Positions 56,658 through 64,000 of a stretch of 64,000 nt of DNA are shown here, piece by piece. Where the stretch lies: NCBI GenBank assembly GCA_964398945.1, contig CAYNOT010000016.1, positions 1 to 64,000 on the forward strand, read 5' to 3'. Source of the stretch: JBGTGG01 sp964398945. GTDB taxonomy: Bacteria > Bacteroidota > Bacteroidia > Cytophagales > Cyclobacteriaceae. Numbering within the stretch: the stretch's first letter is position 1; each line of letters begins with the position of its first letter. Position numbers and translations under genes: made by a program. The notes beneath the pieces are model-generated. The model saw only the letters and a program-made list of their open reading frames with translations, searched no databases and was not told the DNA's origin.

Positions 56658-57728
56658 TTAATGGATGAGGGAAGCGACATAAGAAGAAAGGTTTTGCCGG
56701 GTTATAATTTCAAGTGGGAACAGGTTCATCGGAGGAACATTTTTGTTAAAGACCAGATGATTGGCCAAATGGCTTACACCCAAAAATGCCTGGTGCTTCG
56801 GGTTTTGATTAATGAGAAAATCAATAGCCCCCGACTTCAGGTACTTTAGGTTTTGCTCGAGCATATCGTAGCCAATAACGCGAATGTCTTTTTTGCCATG
56901 TTTTTCTAAAATAGAAGCGATAATGTAGGTGCCTTTGGAAGTGCTCACAAAGATTCCCTTCAGGCTTGGGTTTTTGATCAAGTTGTTTACTTCATTTTCG
57001 AATTCTTTTTCCGTTGGGCTACCCAGGTTGAGCCCGATTACGTTGTAGTTCGTTTTCCTGTTTTCCTTTAAGTATTCTTTAAACCCTTTTTCTTTTTCCA
57101 ACAAGTGGACTGAATCTTTGATGTCTTCATCAACATGGATAATGGCAACATCGTAGCTTCCATTTTGTCCGAGGTTCATGAGGTCCGCGGCCACTTGGCC
57201 ACTTTGAAATAAGTCCTGACCGATAAAGCTTATCGGTTTTACATCGGGGATATTGGTATTAAAGAATATGAAAGGGGTTTTGGTTTTTTCGAATTCTTTT
57301 AAAAAAGGAAGCACTTCGTGATAGAAAATGGGGGCGATAAGAATACCATCGATTTCTGCGAGCACAACTTTTTCGATGGCTGCACTAAACAAACTTCTAT
57401 CATATAGATCGAAATAGTAAGGGTCGATTGTGATACCATATTGCGACCATTCCAACGTAGCCTGGTGGATGCCGGTGTTTGCCAACTCCCAATAAGGGTC
57501 TTGTTGAGGGTTGGGTATAATAACGGCAATATGAAAAGTCTTTTTAGAGCCCAGCGTGCGCGCGAGCAGGTTGGGTTTGTACTCGATTTTATTGAGCACT
57601 TCTGTTACCCTTTTATACGCTTCTTCTGAAATCCGTCCCCGGTTATGCAGCACACGATCTACCGTTCCGACAGAAACACCCGCCATTTGGGCGATGTCTT
57701 TGATACGAATGTTTTTCTTCTGATCCAT
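56658..57728 (-). CDS. LacI-family transcriptional regulator
   Basis: This 356-aa regulator has an N-terminal HTH (about 5-55, IRIKDIAQMAGVSVGTVDRVLHNRG) and a hinge near 60 (LARTLGS). A periplasmic-binding-protein-like ligand domain follows (65-356). The start at 57728 (MDQKKNIRIKDIA) is preferred; the longer frame upstream runs through the operator DNA. A 20-bp perfect palindrome centred on CG at 57786-57805 is the likely operator. The regulator probably controls both its own GH18 operon and the divergent susC-susD genes. Confidence 0.92.
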   Translation of the reverse strand: MDQKKNIRIKDIAQMAGVSVGTVDRVLHNRGRISEEAYKRVTEVLNKIEYKPNLLARTLGSKKTFHIAVIIPNPQQDPYWELANTGIHQATLEWSQYGITIDPYYFDLYDRSLFSAAIEKVVLAEIDGILIAPIFYHEVLPFLKEFEKTKTPFIFFNTNIPDVKPISFIGQDLFQSGQVAADLMNLGQNGSYDVAIIHVDEDIKDSVHLLEKEKGFKEYLKENRKTNYNVIGLNLGSPTEKEFENEVNNLIKNPSLKGIFVSTSKGTYIIASILEKHGKKDIRVIGYDMLEQNLKYLKSGAIDFLINQNPKHQAFLGVSHLANHLVFNKNVPPMNLFPLEIITRQNLSSYVASLIH

Positions 57729-57785
57729 TTTCGTTGGAGCCCTTTTAGTTGGGCAGGCGAAATTTAACACAAAGATGTTTAAATA

Positions 57786-57824
57786 CAATGTGTACGTACA
57801 CATTGTGCGTGTGTGCGTACACAT
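57786..57824. promoter_or_regulatory. Palindromic operator for the LacI-family regulator
   Basis: CAATGTGTACGTACACATTG (57786-57805) is a perfect 20-bp palindrome centred on CG, the form of LacI-family operators. A related half-matched site, TGTGTGCGTACACA (57810-57823), follows within a few bases. The sites lie between lacI (start 57728) and susC (start 57951). Confidence 0.75.
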
Positions 57825-57950
57825 TTCTGTGTTTTTTCTTTTTTTTTTGGATGTAGTCGAATAGCTTTACTACACCACCACTTCAGATTCCGGTAACACA
57901 ACCACTTCTGCACTGGGGTGAAATCATCCATTAACCAAAAAAAAATGCCA

Positions 57951-60900
57951 ATGAAAAAATGTTTACTCTACCTCGTATTGCTACTGGTAGGACCGCTCTC
58001 CGCGATGGCGCAAACCATCACGGGCACAGTGGCCAGTAGTTCGGATGGGGCATCCCTGCCGGGTGTCTCCGTAATTGAAAAAGGAACGACCAATGGAACA
58101 TCTACAGATGCTTCCGGGAAGTTCGTGTTAAATGTTTCCAGTCAACAGAGTGTGTTGATCGTATCCTTCATCGGATACGCATCACAGGAAATTGTTGTAG
58201 GATCGCGTACGCAAATTGACGTAACCTTAGAAGAAGATGTTACCCAACTTACTGAAGTAATAGTGACTGCTTTGGGTATTACTCGGGAGAAGAAAGAGCT
58301 GGGATATTCAGTTCAGGAAGTTGATGGAGAGCGGTTGACTGAAGCCCGTGATGTGAACGTGGCCAACGCACTGGCGGGTAAAGTGGCAGGTGTACAGATC
58401 AAACAAAATGGTACAGGTGTTGGTGGTTCTACGCGAATTACTATTCGTGGTAACAACACGATTGCGGGAAGCAACCAACCTTTAATTGTAGTTGACGGAA
58501 TTCCGATCAGCAACTTCGCAAGCTCCCCCGATGATTATTGGGGAAACAGCCAGATTGATAAAGGTTCCGGACTGGGCGATATTTCCCCGGATGATGTTGA
58601 AAACATTTCTGTATTAAAAGGCCCTGCCGCTTCTGCATTATATGGAAGCCGTGCAGCCAATGGTGTGATACTGGTTACTACCAAAACCGGGAAAAAGGGA
58701 AGTGGTGGTTTGACCTTTAGTTCAAATTTCACCTTTGACAATCCCATGATGACACCAAAGTTTCAAAATAAGTACGGGCAGGGTGAAAATGGAGCATTCA
58801 ATAATAATAGGGCCCTGAGTTGGGGACCTGAAATGGACGGCAGCATACAATCAATGACGTTGGGAAGCCTTCCTTACTCAGCACGTGACAATGATTTGTA
58901 CAAAGACTTTTTGCGTACCGGAACAACCTGGACAAATAGTGTAGGGTTCTCAAAAAGCACCGAAGACATGACACTCCTTGCCGGTGTAACGCGGTTGGAC
59001 AACGATGCCGTAGTACCCAACAGCGGCCTGGACAGGACTTCAGTAAACCTGCGTGCCACAGCAAAAATCAGCAAATGGTTGTCGGTTGATGGAAAAATAA
59101 ACTACATCAATCAAAATGCTAAAAACCGTATTTCGATCGCACGCGATCCAAACAATATTTTCATGGACAACCTGTACCGTCCGCGTAGTGTTGCGTTTTC
59201 AGATTATGATGCGTTCAAAGCCAATAACTGGAAACGTGCGGATGGCAAACCGGCAGCGTATATTACAGATCACAATGCCGCACCCGACAATGTTTTTTGG
59301 TCGGCTTACCGTAACCAAAACTCTGACGAAAGGGACCGCTACATCGGCTTCGTTGCTTTAGATTTTACCATTACCGATTGGTTGAGTTTGAAATTACGTT
59401 CAGGGATGGATAATTATACCACCCTTTCTGATTTGATCCGTGCAACCGGCAACCCATACTGGGAGGTAGGTGGTTCTTACCGTGTACAAACCGAACGCTA
59501 TAAAGAATCAAATTCTGATTTCTTGCTGATTGCTAAAAAAGATTTCAGCAAAATCGGAGTGACAGCAACATTTGGAGGAAACACCATGAAGCAGTCGGCT
59601 ACGTTGAACAATGATTTCTCCGGTGAATTGGAGATTCCTGATTTCTATTCCATTTCAGCAGGTAAGGAGCATCGTGCAGACTTCTGGCGTTCAGCAAAAC
59701 AAATCAATTCATTATATGGAGCAGTTTCCCTTTCGTATGCAGGTCAATTGTTTGTGGATATAACGGGGCGTAACGACTGGTCATCTACACTGCCGGAAGC
59801 GAATAATTCTTACTTCTATCCTTCGGTTGGTGCCAGTTGGGTGTTCACAGAAACGTTGAAAGATTTTGGCCCTGTTTCATTCGGAAAACTTCGTGCCTCA
59901 TGGGCGCAGGTGGGCAACGACACTGATCCCTATCGCTTGATCAATACCTATGCTTTGAACTATAATATTATAGACGGAACCATGGGGGTGACCCGGGATG
60001 ACTGGCGTGCAAACCCTAATTTGAAAAATGAAACCATTCAATCAGTGGAAGCAGGTTTGGAACTTCTTTTTGGAAATCGTATTGGACTGGATATAGCATT
60101 TTACAAGACGAATACCTTCGATCAGATTTTGAACGTTCCAATACCCCCGGCAACTGGTTATCGTTTTGATTTGATCAATGCAGGTAATGTTCAAAATCAA
60201 GGTGTGGAAATAATAATAAATACAACCCCGGTGAAAACAGGTGATTTAAACTGGGAATCCTCTATCAATTGGTCCATGAACAGAAATAAAGTGATTGAAC
60301 TGAGGGAAGGATTGACCCGTCAGGATTTGAGCCTGGGGGCGTTGCCGATTTCTATTGTAGCAGAAGTAGGTGGTGCGTATGGTGATATTTATGGCACTGC
60401 GTATATGCGCGATGAGAATGGAAACAAGGTAATCGATGCAACCGGGATCCCTATTATGGCCCCCGGTAGAAAAAAATTGGGCAATGCCATGCCAAAAGGT
60501 ATGTTCGGTTGGTCAAACCAGGTCAACTATAAAAACCTCTCTTTGGGTTTCTTGATTGATGCTACTTATGGTGGAAGCATTTATATGGGATCCATCAATG
60601 CCGGAACATCAAGCGGTACCCTGGCACTGACAGAAGGCCACCGTGAAGGAGGGTTGGTAGTGAAAGGCGTGTCTCAAGGTGATGGCAGCGCTAACGCAAT
60701 AGCCGTTACGTCCGAACAATACTGGAAAGGAATCTCCGGTATTCACGAAGCATTTGTTTATGACGCAACCAATATCCGTTTCCGTGAGTTGACGTTGGGC
60801 TATACATTGCCACAATCGTTGTTGTCCGGATCTCCTTTCAAATCTGTCAAGGCAGGTGTTGTTGCCCGCAACCTGTTTATGATTTACAGTACTACAGAAG

Positions 60901-61010
60901 GCTTCGATCCTGAAGCAGGATATAGCAGTGCAAGCAGTGCCCAGGGTGCAGAATATGCATCCATGCCTACCATGCGCAGCATCGGGTTCAATGTGAAGAT
61001 TGGATTTTAA
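57951..61010 (+). CDS. SusC/RagA-type TonB-linked outer-membrane transporter
   Basis: This 1019-aa protein has a signal peptide (ending SAMAQ), a carboxypeptidase-regulatory-like domain (about 22-100) and a TonB-box-like region. The plug contains GKVAGVQIKQNGTGVGGSTR, the SusC-typical ADGVIL-like segment AANGVILVTTKTG and a long barrel that ends RSIGFNVKIGF. ATG 57951 is preferred over ATG 57945 or GTG 57918. It imports oligosaccharides with the SusD protein encoded next. The regulator and GH18 gene lie on the other side of the operator. Confidence 0.95.
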   Translation: MKKCLLYLVLLLVGPLSAMAQTITGTVASSSDGASLPGVSVIEKGTTNGTSTDASGKFVLNVSSQQSVLIVSFIGYASQEIVVGSRTQIDVTLEEDVTQLTEVIVTALGITREKKELGYSVQEVDGERLTEARDVNVANALAGKVAGVQIKQNGTGVGGSTRITIRGNNTIAGSNQPLIVVDGIPISNFASSPDDYWGNSQIDKGSGLGDISPDDVENISVLKGPAASALYGSRAANGVILVTTKTGKKGSGGLTFSSNFTFDNPMMTPKFQNKYGQGENGAFNNNRALSWGPEMDGSIQSMTLGSLPYSARDNDLYKDFLRTGTTWTNSVGFSKSTEDMTLLAGVTRLDNDAVVPNSGLDRTSVNLRATAKISKWLSVDGKINYINQNAKNRISIARDPNNIFMDNLYRPRSVAFSDYDAFKANNWKRADGKPAAYITDHNAAPDNVFWSAYRNQNSDERDRYIGFVALDFTITDWLSLKLRSGMDNYTTLSDLIRATGNPYWEVGGSYRVQTERYKESNSDFLLIAKKDFSKIGVTATFGGNTMKQSATLNNDFSGELEIPDFYSISAGKEHRADFWRSAKQINSLYGAVSLSYAGQLFVDITGRNDWSSTLPEANNSYFYPSVGASWVFTETLKDFGPVSFGKLRASWAQVGNDTDPYRLINTYALNYNIIDGTMGVTRDDWRANPNLKNETIQSVEAGLELLFGNRIGLDIAFYKTNTFDQILNVPIPPATGYRFDLINAGNVQNQGVEIIINTTPVKTGDLNWESSINWSMNRNKVIELREGLTRQDLSLGALPISIVAEVGGAYGDIYGTAYMRDENGNKVIDATGIPIMAPGRKKLGNAMPKGMFGWSNQVNYKNLSLGFLIDATYGGSIYMGSINAGTSSGTLALTEGHREGGLVVKGVSQGDGSANAIAVTSEQYWKGISGIHEAFVYDATNIRFRELTLGYTLPQSLLSGSPFKSVKAGVVARNLFMIYSTTEGFDPEAGYSSASSAQGAEYASMPTMRSIGFNVKIGF

Positions 61011-61035
61011 TTATTACGGTTAAAATAATATAGAC

Positions 61036-62736
61036 ATGAAAAATATAAGATTAATAATTGCTTGTTTCGTTCTGGCAGGTATTCCCTTTGCCTGTGATGA
61101 TTTTGCAGATTTGAACAAGAACCCGAATTCACCTGATGGCACTGTTGATTATAATTTTCAAGAGGCAGCATTGGGTTCAATATTCAGGTCAAGTGTACCG
61201 GCCATCGATGGCGATGATGAGCAGCGTGTAAAATCGCTCATGGTTGATTTCTATTCGCAGATGCTGGACGGTGGTGGTTTTGTTACACGGTATTATCAAA
61301 TGGATGATGATTGGAACAACCGGATGTTCCGTAGGGTCCAGATTGGTGTGTCCAATATGAACCTTGTTTTACGTGGTTTGGCAGAGAGTGACCCGGAGTC
61401 AATTGCAAATGCCAAAGCTGTGGCCATGATCTGGCGTGTATGGGTTGCTGCTGTGGGTGTTGATTGGTTTGGCCCCATACCGTTTGCCAACTACGAAGGT
61501 GAAGTAGTGGAAAACCCTCCGTACCGTTCCGTTGAGGATATTTATAATGAGTTCTTTGAAGAGCTGGACAAGGCAAACACAATACTATCTTCCGATAACA
61601 CAAGTCCTATTTTCAGGAACAACAGGTATGACATCATTTTCCAGAATGACAAAGAAAAGTGGCGCAGGTTCTGCAACTCATTGCACTTGCGCCTGGCCAT
61701 GCGGTTGACTGAAGTAGACAATGCTACCGCAGGTGCGGAAGCATCTAAAGCAATCCAGGCCGGTGTAATGGAAAGTGCTGCCAACAATGCAAAGCTGCCT
61801 ACAGCCAACGGTGGCTGGGGCCAGGATTACAACTATACCATGTTCCAGATCACCTGGGGCGGCCCGTTGAACATGACAACCAGTTTGGAGAAACTGCTGA
61901 GTGGAATCGGTGGAATCGATTTCCCGACTGCCGATGTAAAAAATAAACGGAGCAATGTTGCATTGTCTGCAAACCACCCGGCAAAGGTTGACCCTCGCGG
62001 GCCGGTTATGTTTGACCCTGCTTTCCAAACCGGTGACTGGAAAGGACGCCCGGATGGATTGAATATTACAATCCATACTGAATTAACTGCTACGGACTAT
62101 GAATCAGTTGATTTTTCAGAAGTAGGTTTCATGTACAATGCAGGAGCCCCATACACAAACCGCCCTTATGATTTGTTCCTCTATGAAGAAGTGCTCTTTT
62201 TGCAGGCAGAAGCCGCGCTCCGAAACTATACAGCAGGTGATGCGAAAGCTTTGTACGAAGCAGGTGTAAGGGCATCATTTGCAACGTGGGGCGTTGCCGC
62301 CCAGGCAGATGCGTACCTGGCTTCTACTGATAAGAACGGTGCCGGAACAAGTGCCAGCTTTGATGACAACACAGGAAAAGATGCAACTACCGATCCGGAT
62401 GGTGTTGGCAATACAATGCTGGAAAAAATAATCACTCAAAAATATCTTGCATTGTTTCCGGACATGTCGCAAGAGGCATGGAGCGACAAGCGAAGATTGA
62501 ATTTGCCCCGCACTGACGTTGCCATGGACCGCTATACAGCAATCTGGCCGCAACCAGGCAGCACCGATGTGAAGGATCCGGCCAATTATATCAAGCGGGT
62601 CCAGTATCCAAACAGTGAAGTGCTGGGAAATGAAGTTGAGTACAACAAAGGAGTGACACTGCTTGGTGGTACAGATTTGGTGAATACTAAAATCTGGTGG
62701 GATGCAGGCAAAAACTACTGTACATCCGCGAACTAA
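61036..62736 (+). CDS. SusD/RagB-family nutrient-binding lipoprotein
   Basis: This 566-aa surface lipoprotein has signal and lipobox (IPFAC, C20) followed by DDFADLNKNPNSP. SusD/RagB elements are visible: WRVWVAAVGVDWFGPIPF, SVEDIYNEFFEELDKANTIL, WRRFCNSLHLRLAMR and the C-terminal KIITQKYLALFPDMSQEAW. It forms the lid of the SusC transporter. It belongs to the SusD-like subgroup that has ALNPDG-type insertions. The gene follows susC by 25 bp and ends at a terminator. Confidence 0.94.
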   Translation: MKNIRLIIACFVLAGIPFACDDFADLNKNPNSPDGTVDYNFQEAALGSIFRSSVPAIDGDDEQRVKSLMVDFYSQMLDGGGFVTRYYQMDDDWNNRMFRRVQIGVSNMNLVLRGLAESDPESIANAKAVAMIWRVWVAAVGVDWFGPIPFANYEGEVVENPPYRSVEDIYNEFFEELDKANTILSSDNTSPIFRNNRYDIIFQNDKEKWRRFCNSLHLRLAMRLTEVDNATAGAEASKAIQAGVMESAANNAKLPTANGGWGQDYNYTMFQITWGGPLNMTTSLEKLLSGIGGIDFPTADVKNKRSNVALSANHPAKVDPRGPVMFDPAFQTGDWKGRPDGLNITIHTELTATDYESVDFSEVGFMYNAGAPYTNRPYDLFLYEEVLFLQAEAALRNYTAGDAKALYEAGVRASFATWGVAAQADAYLASTDKNGAGTSASFDDNTGKDATTDPDGVGNTMLEKIITQKYLALFPDMSQEAWSDKRRLNLPRTDVAMDRYTAIWPQPGSTDVKDPANYIKRVQYPNSEVLGNEVEYNKGVTLLGGTDLVNTKIWWDAGKNYCTSAN

Positions 62737-62782
62737 CCGTGTTGGAAAAATAAAAATATTTGGTGATTGTACGTTTGGAAAG

Positions 62783-62808
62783 GGGCCTCAATATGAGGCC
62801 CTTTTTTT
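62783..62808 (+). terminator. Terminator of susC-susD
   Basis: GGGCCTCA (62783-62790) and TGAGGCCC (62794-62801) pair around a short loop, followed by TTTTTTT. The hairpin lies about 50 bases after the susD stop. Confidence 0.88.
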
Positions 62809-62841
62809 ATTCAACAAAAACCGTCAGCCCCTGGACGTAAG

Positions 62842-62884
62842 ATGAGTATGTCTAAAGTCTTATATCGTATGTCTAACCGTCTAC
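62842..62884. repeat. Short degenerate period-7 array
   Basis: TATGTCT, AAAGTCT, TATATCG, TATGTCT and AACCGTC follow one another at 7-bp steps, ending beside the duplicated gene fragment. Confidence 0.5.
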
Positions 62885-63030
62885 CGTACTTTCTTTAAAT
62901 TCATTTCCATGAACTGCATCCAGTTATTCCCGTCTGGTGAAAAAGCACCTTTCTCATTCCAGGTTCCGTTGGCTTGATCCATAATGATGGTGTATTTTAT
63001 TTTCCCGGCTGGAACATCGAACCTCCATTC
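62881..63030 (-). pseudogene. Duplicated 3' fragment of the neighbouring secreted-protein gene
   Basis: About 140 bases are nearly identical to the 3' end of the next gene (63117-63270). The frame is open for 49 codons (EWRFDVPAGKIKYT to MEMNLKKVR) and ends in its own TAG, but there is no start or N-terminal part. Differences include R for G, V for I, A for S and G for R. The boundary with the intact gene holds a hairpin (63043-63064, 8-bp perfect stem). This is a remnant of a partial tandem duplication, not a working gene. Confidence 0.85.
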
Positions 63031-63116
63031 GGGGCACTGCCCACCCCGGATTTCATTCCGGGGTCTTTAAACCGAATGGGTAGTGTAGCAAAAAAAGCCA
63101 GTTATCAACGAACAGG

Positions 63117-63653
63117 CTATTTGGCCAATTTTTTCAGGTTCATTTCCATGAACTGCATCCAGTTATTCCCGTCTGGTGAAAAAGCACCTTTTTCATTCCA
63201 GGTTCTGTTGGCTTGATCCATAATGATGGTGTATTTTATTTTCCCGGACGGAATATCGAAACCCCATTCGTAATGGTTGTCGGCAATGATTTTAAACCAT
63301 GCATCCGTACTTTTGCCTTCCTGCAAGTAAGATTTCATTGTAAACTGATTGCTGTCCTCGTCATAGTTGATGATTGCAAGCGCATTAAAATTTTTCGATC
63401 CGTCTGCAGGGGATTTTCCAATACCTTCTATGAGTAAGATTGTTCCTTCGAGTCGGAATTCAATATGTTCTTCCTGAATTACGATGGTAGGTTCACCGGG
63501 CCCTTTTCGGATAGAGGCTTCACCTTTCCAGTCACCTTGCCAGTATTCAAGTTTTTTTAATTGCTCCTGTGCAACTTTGCTGGGGGGTTGTGCAAGTGCG
63601 CTCCCAATAGAGAGGCCTGCGAAACATGCGAGTAAGATCAATACATTTTTCAT
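63117..63653 (-). CDS. Secreted lipocalin-like / DUF1579-like protein
   Basis: This 178-aa protein has a signal peptide (about 1-21, ending ALAQ) and a beta-rich domain: LEYWQGDWKGEASIRKGPGEP, a long IQEEHIEFRLEGTILLIEG strand, FTMKSYLQEGKSTDAWF and a C-terminal WNEKGAFSPDGNNWMQFMEMNLKK. The pattern is that of the DUF1579/THAP4-like ten-strand barrels, which bind small hydrophobic ligands. No function is assigned. It follows the winged-helix gene on the same strand. Confidence 0.75.
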   Translation of the reverse strand: MKNVLILLACFAGLSIGSALAQPPSKVAQEQLKKLEYWQGDWKGEASIRKGPGEPTIVIQEEHIEFRLEGTILLIEGIGKSPADGSKNFNALAIINYDEDSNQFTMKSYLQEGKSTDAWFKIIADNHYEWGFDIPSGKIKYTIIMDQANRTWNEKGAFSPDGNNWMQFMEMNLKKLAK

Positions 63654-63714
63654 AGCGTGTTTGTTTTAAATTTTGTAAACTGGTTTATTTTATAAACTAA
63701 AATGTTAAAATTTT

Positions 63715-63999
63715 TTACTTTTTGATATACTGTTGTAAAGCTGCCACGTATGCTTCAAAAGCTTTGATGCCTGCTTTCGTGATTTTACATGTTGTCAATG
63801 GCTTTTTTCCTTTAAATGATTTTTCAATTTTAATATATCCTGCTTCTGATAGTTTGTCCAATTGCACACTGATGTTTCCGGCCGTTGCATTTGTTTTTTC
63901 TTTCAAGTAGGTGAACTCTGCTGTCTCCACGGATATCAGTATACTCATGATGCCGAGGCGCAATTGTGAATGGAGTAGGGGATCAAGTTCGCGTAGCAT
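63715..63999 (-). CDS. Winged-helix transcriptional regulator
   Basis: This 94-aa single-domain winged helix begins LDPLLHSQLRLGIMSILI, with recognition helix region TAGNISVQLDKLSEAGYI (about 40-57) and wing KSFKGKKPLTTCKITKAG. It belongs to the short MarR/ArsR-like family common in Bacteroidota, often next to membrane or secreted proteins. The start ATG is one base from the window end. The length is right for the family, so I regard it as complete. It probably regulates the secreted protein encoded downstream. Confidence 0.85.
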   Translation of the reverse strand: MLRELDPLLHSQLRLGIMSILISVETAEFTYLKEKTNATAGNISVQLDKLSEAGYIKIEKSFKGKKPLTTCKITKAGIKAFEAYVAALQQYIKK

Positions 64000-64000
64000 C

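Overview
The window comes from a Bacteroidota chromosome, most likely a gliding, type IX-secreting member of the Cytophagales. The evidence is gldC, a C-terminal T9SS-type sorting domain, SusC/SusD-type transport, ribosomal protein bTHX, a K+-dependent membrane pyrophosphatase, and several good matches to the Bacteroidota promoter (TTTG, about 19-20 bp, TAnnTTTG). The base composition is moderate (roughly 42% GC by eye) and nearly all DNA is genic. I see no rRNA, tRNA, prophage, CRISPR array or complete insertion sequence.

Layout. 1-700: a small GIY-YIG nuclease gene embedded in 40-bp tandem repeats. 712-3249: an ECF sigma/anti-sigma pair, ftsE and a transaldolase-like gene. 3344-4105: SRP RNA, a dispersed repeat carrying a perfect 58-bp palindrome, and a small unknown gene. 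4104-12965: a GNAT acetyltransferase, bTHX and a complete tryptophan operon trpE-G-D-C-F-B-A followed by a regulated DAHP synthase. The operon is preceded by a leader peptide with three consecutive Trp codons and a perfect terminator hairpin. 13039-17408: a TonB-dependent receptor with a secreted SGNH-hydrolase lipoprotein. 17573-23464: the block ftsX-DUF3098-uppP-truB-ribF, then acetoacetyl-CoA synthetase and gldC. 23547-28901: a second sigma/anti-sigma pair, a DUF2147 protein, hppA, a possible HolD-like protein and an acyl-CoA thioesterase. 28902-34001: the thr operon (thrA fusion, thrB, thrC) behind a Thr/Ile-rich leader peptide. 34103-44016: GtrA, Pcm, a secreted TPR-CHAT protein with an outer-membrane barrel, an M23 peptidase, MogA, TrhO, and ACMSD with a secreted zinc-ribbon TPR protein. 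44055-52610: a CotH-type T9SS cargo protein and a periplasmic sugar-oxidation set (GMC flavoprotein, Tat-exported small subunit, Gfo/Idh/MocA oxidoreductase, BNR lipoprotein). 52804-55583: a barrel protein, yidD, the second copy of the dispersed repeat, and cysS. 55661-62736: a small polysaccharide-utilisation locus (GH18 lipoprotein and LacI regulator divergent from susC-susD, with a palindromic operator between). 62881-63999: a secreted lipocalin-like protein with a duplicated 3' fragment, and a winged-helix regulator.

How it works together. The two amino-acid operons both appear to be controlled by ribosome-mediated attenuation. The Trp leader can be worked through base by base: ribosome stalling at the Trp codons would free a segment complementary to the terminator. 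The DAHP synthase downstream of trpA supplies the chorismate branch. The most unusual non-coding feature is a family of period-7 repeat arrays filling intergenic gaps, including three gaps inside the trp operon. Most of these arrays begin exactly at a TAG stop codon of the upstream gene. Other notable non-coding features are the nuclease-associated repeats at the left edge and the dispersed element whose hairpin differs completely between its two copies.
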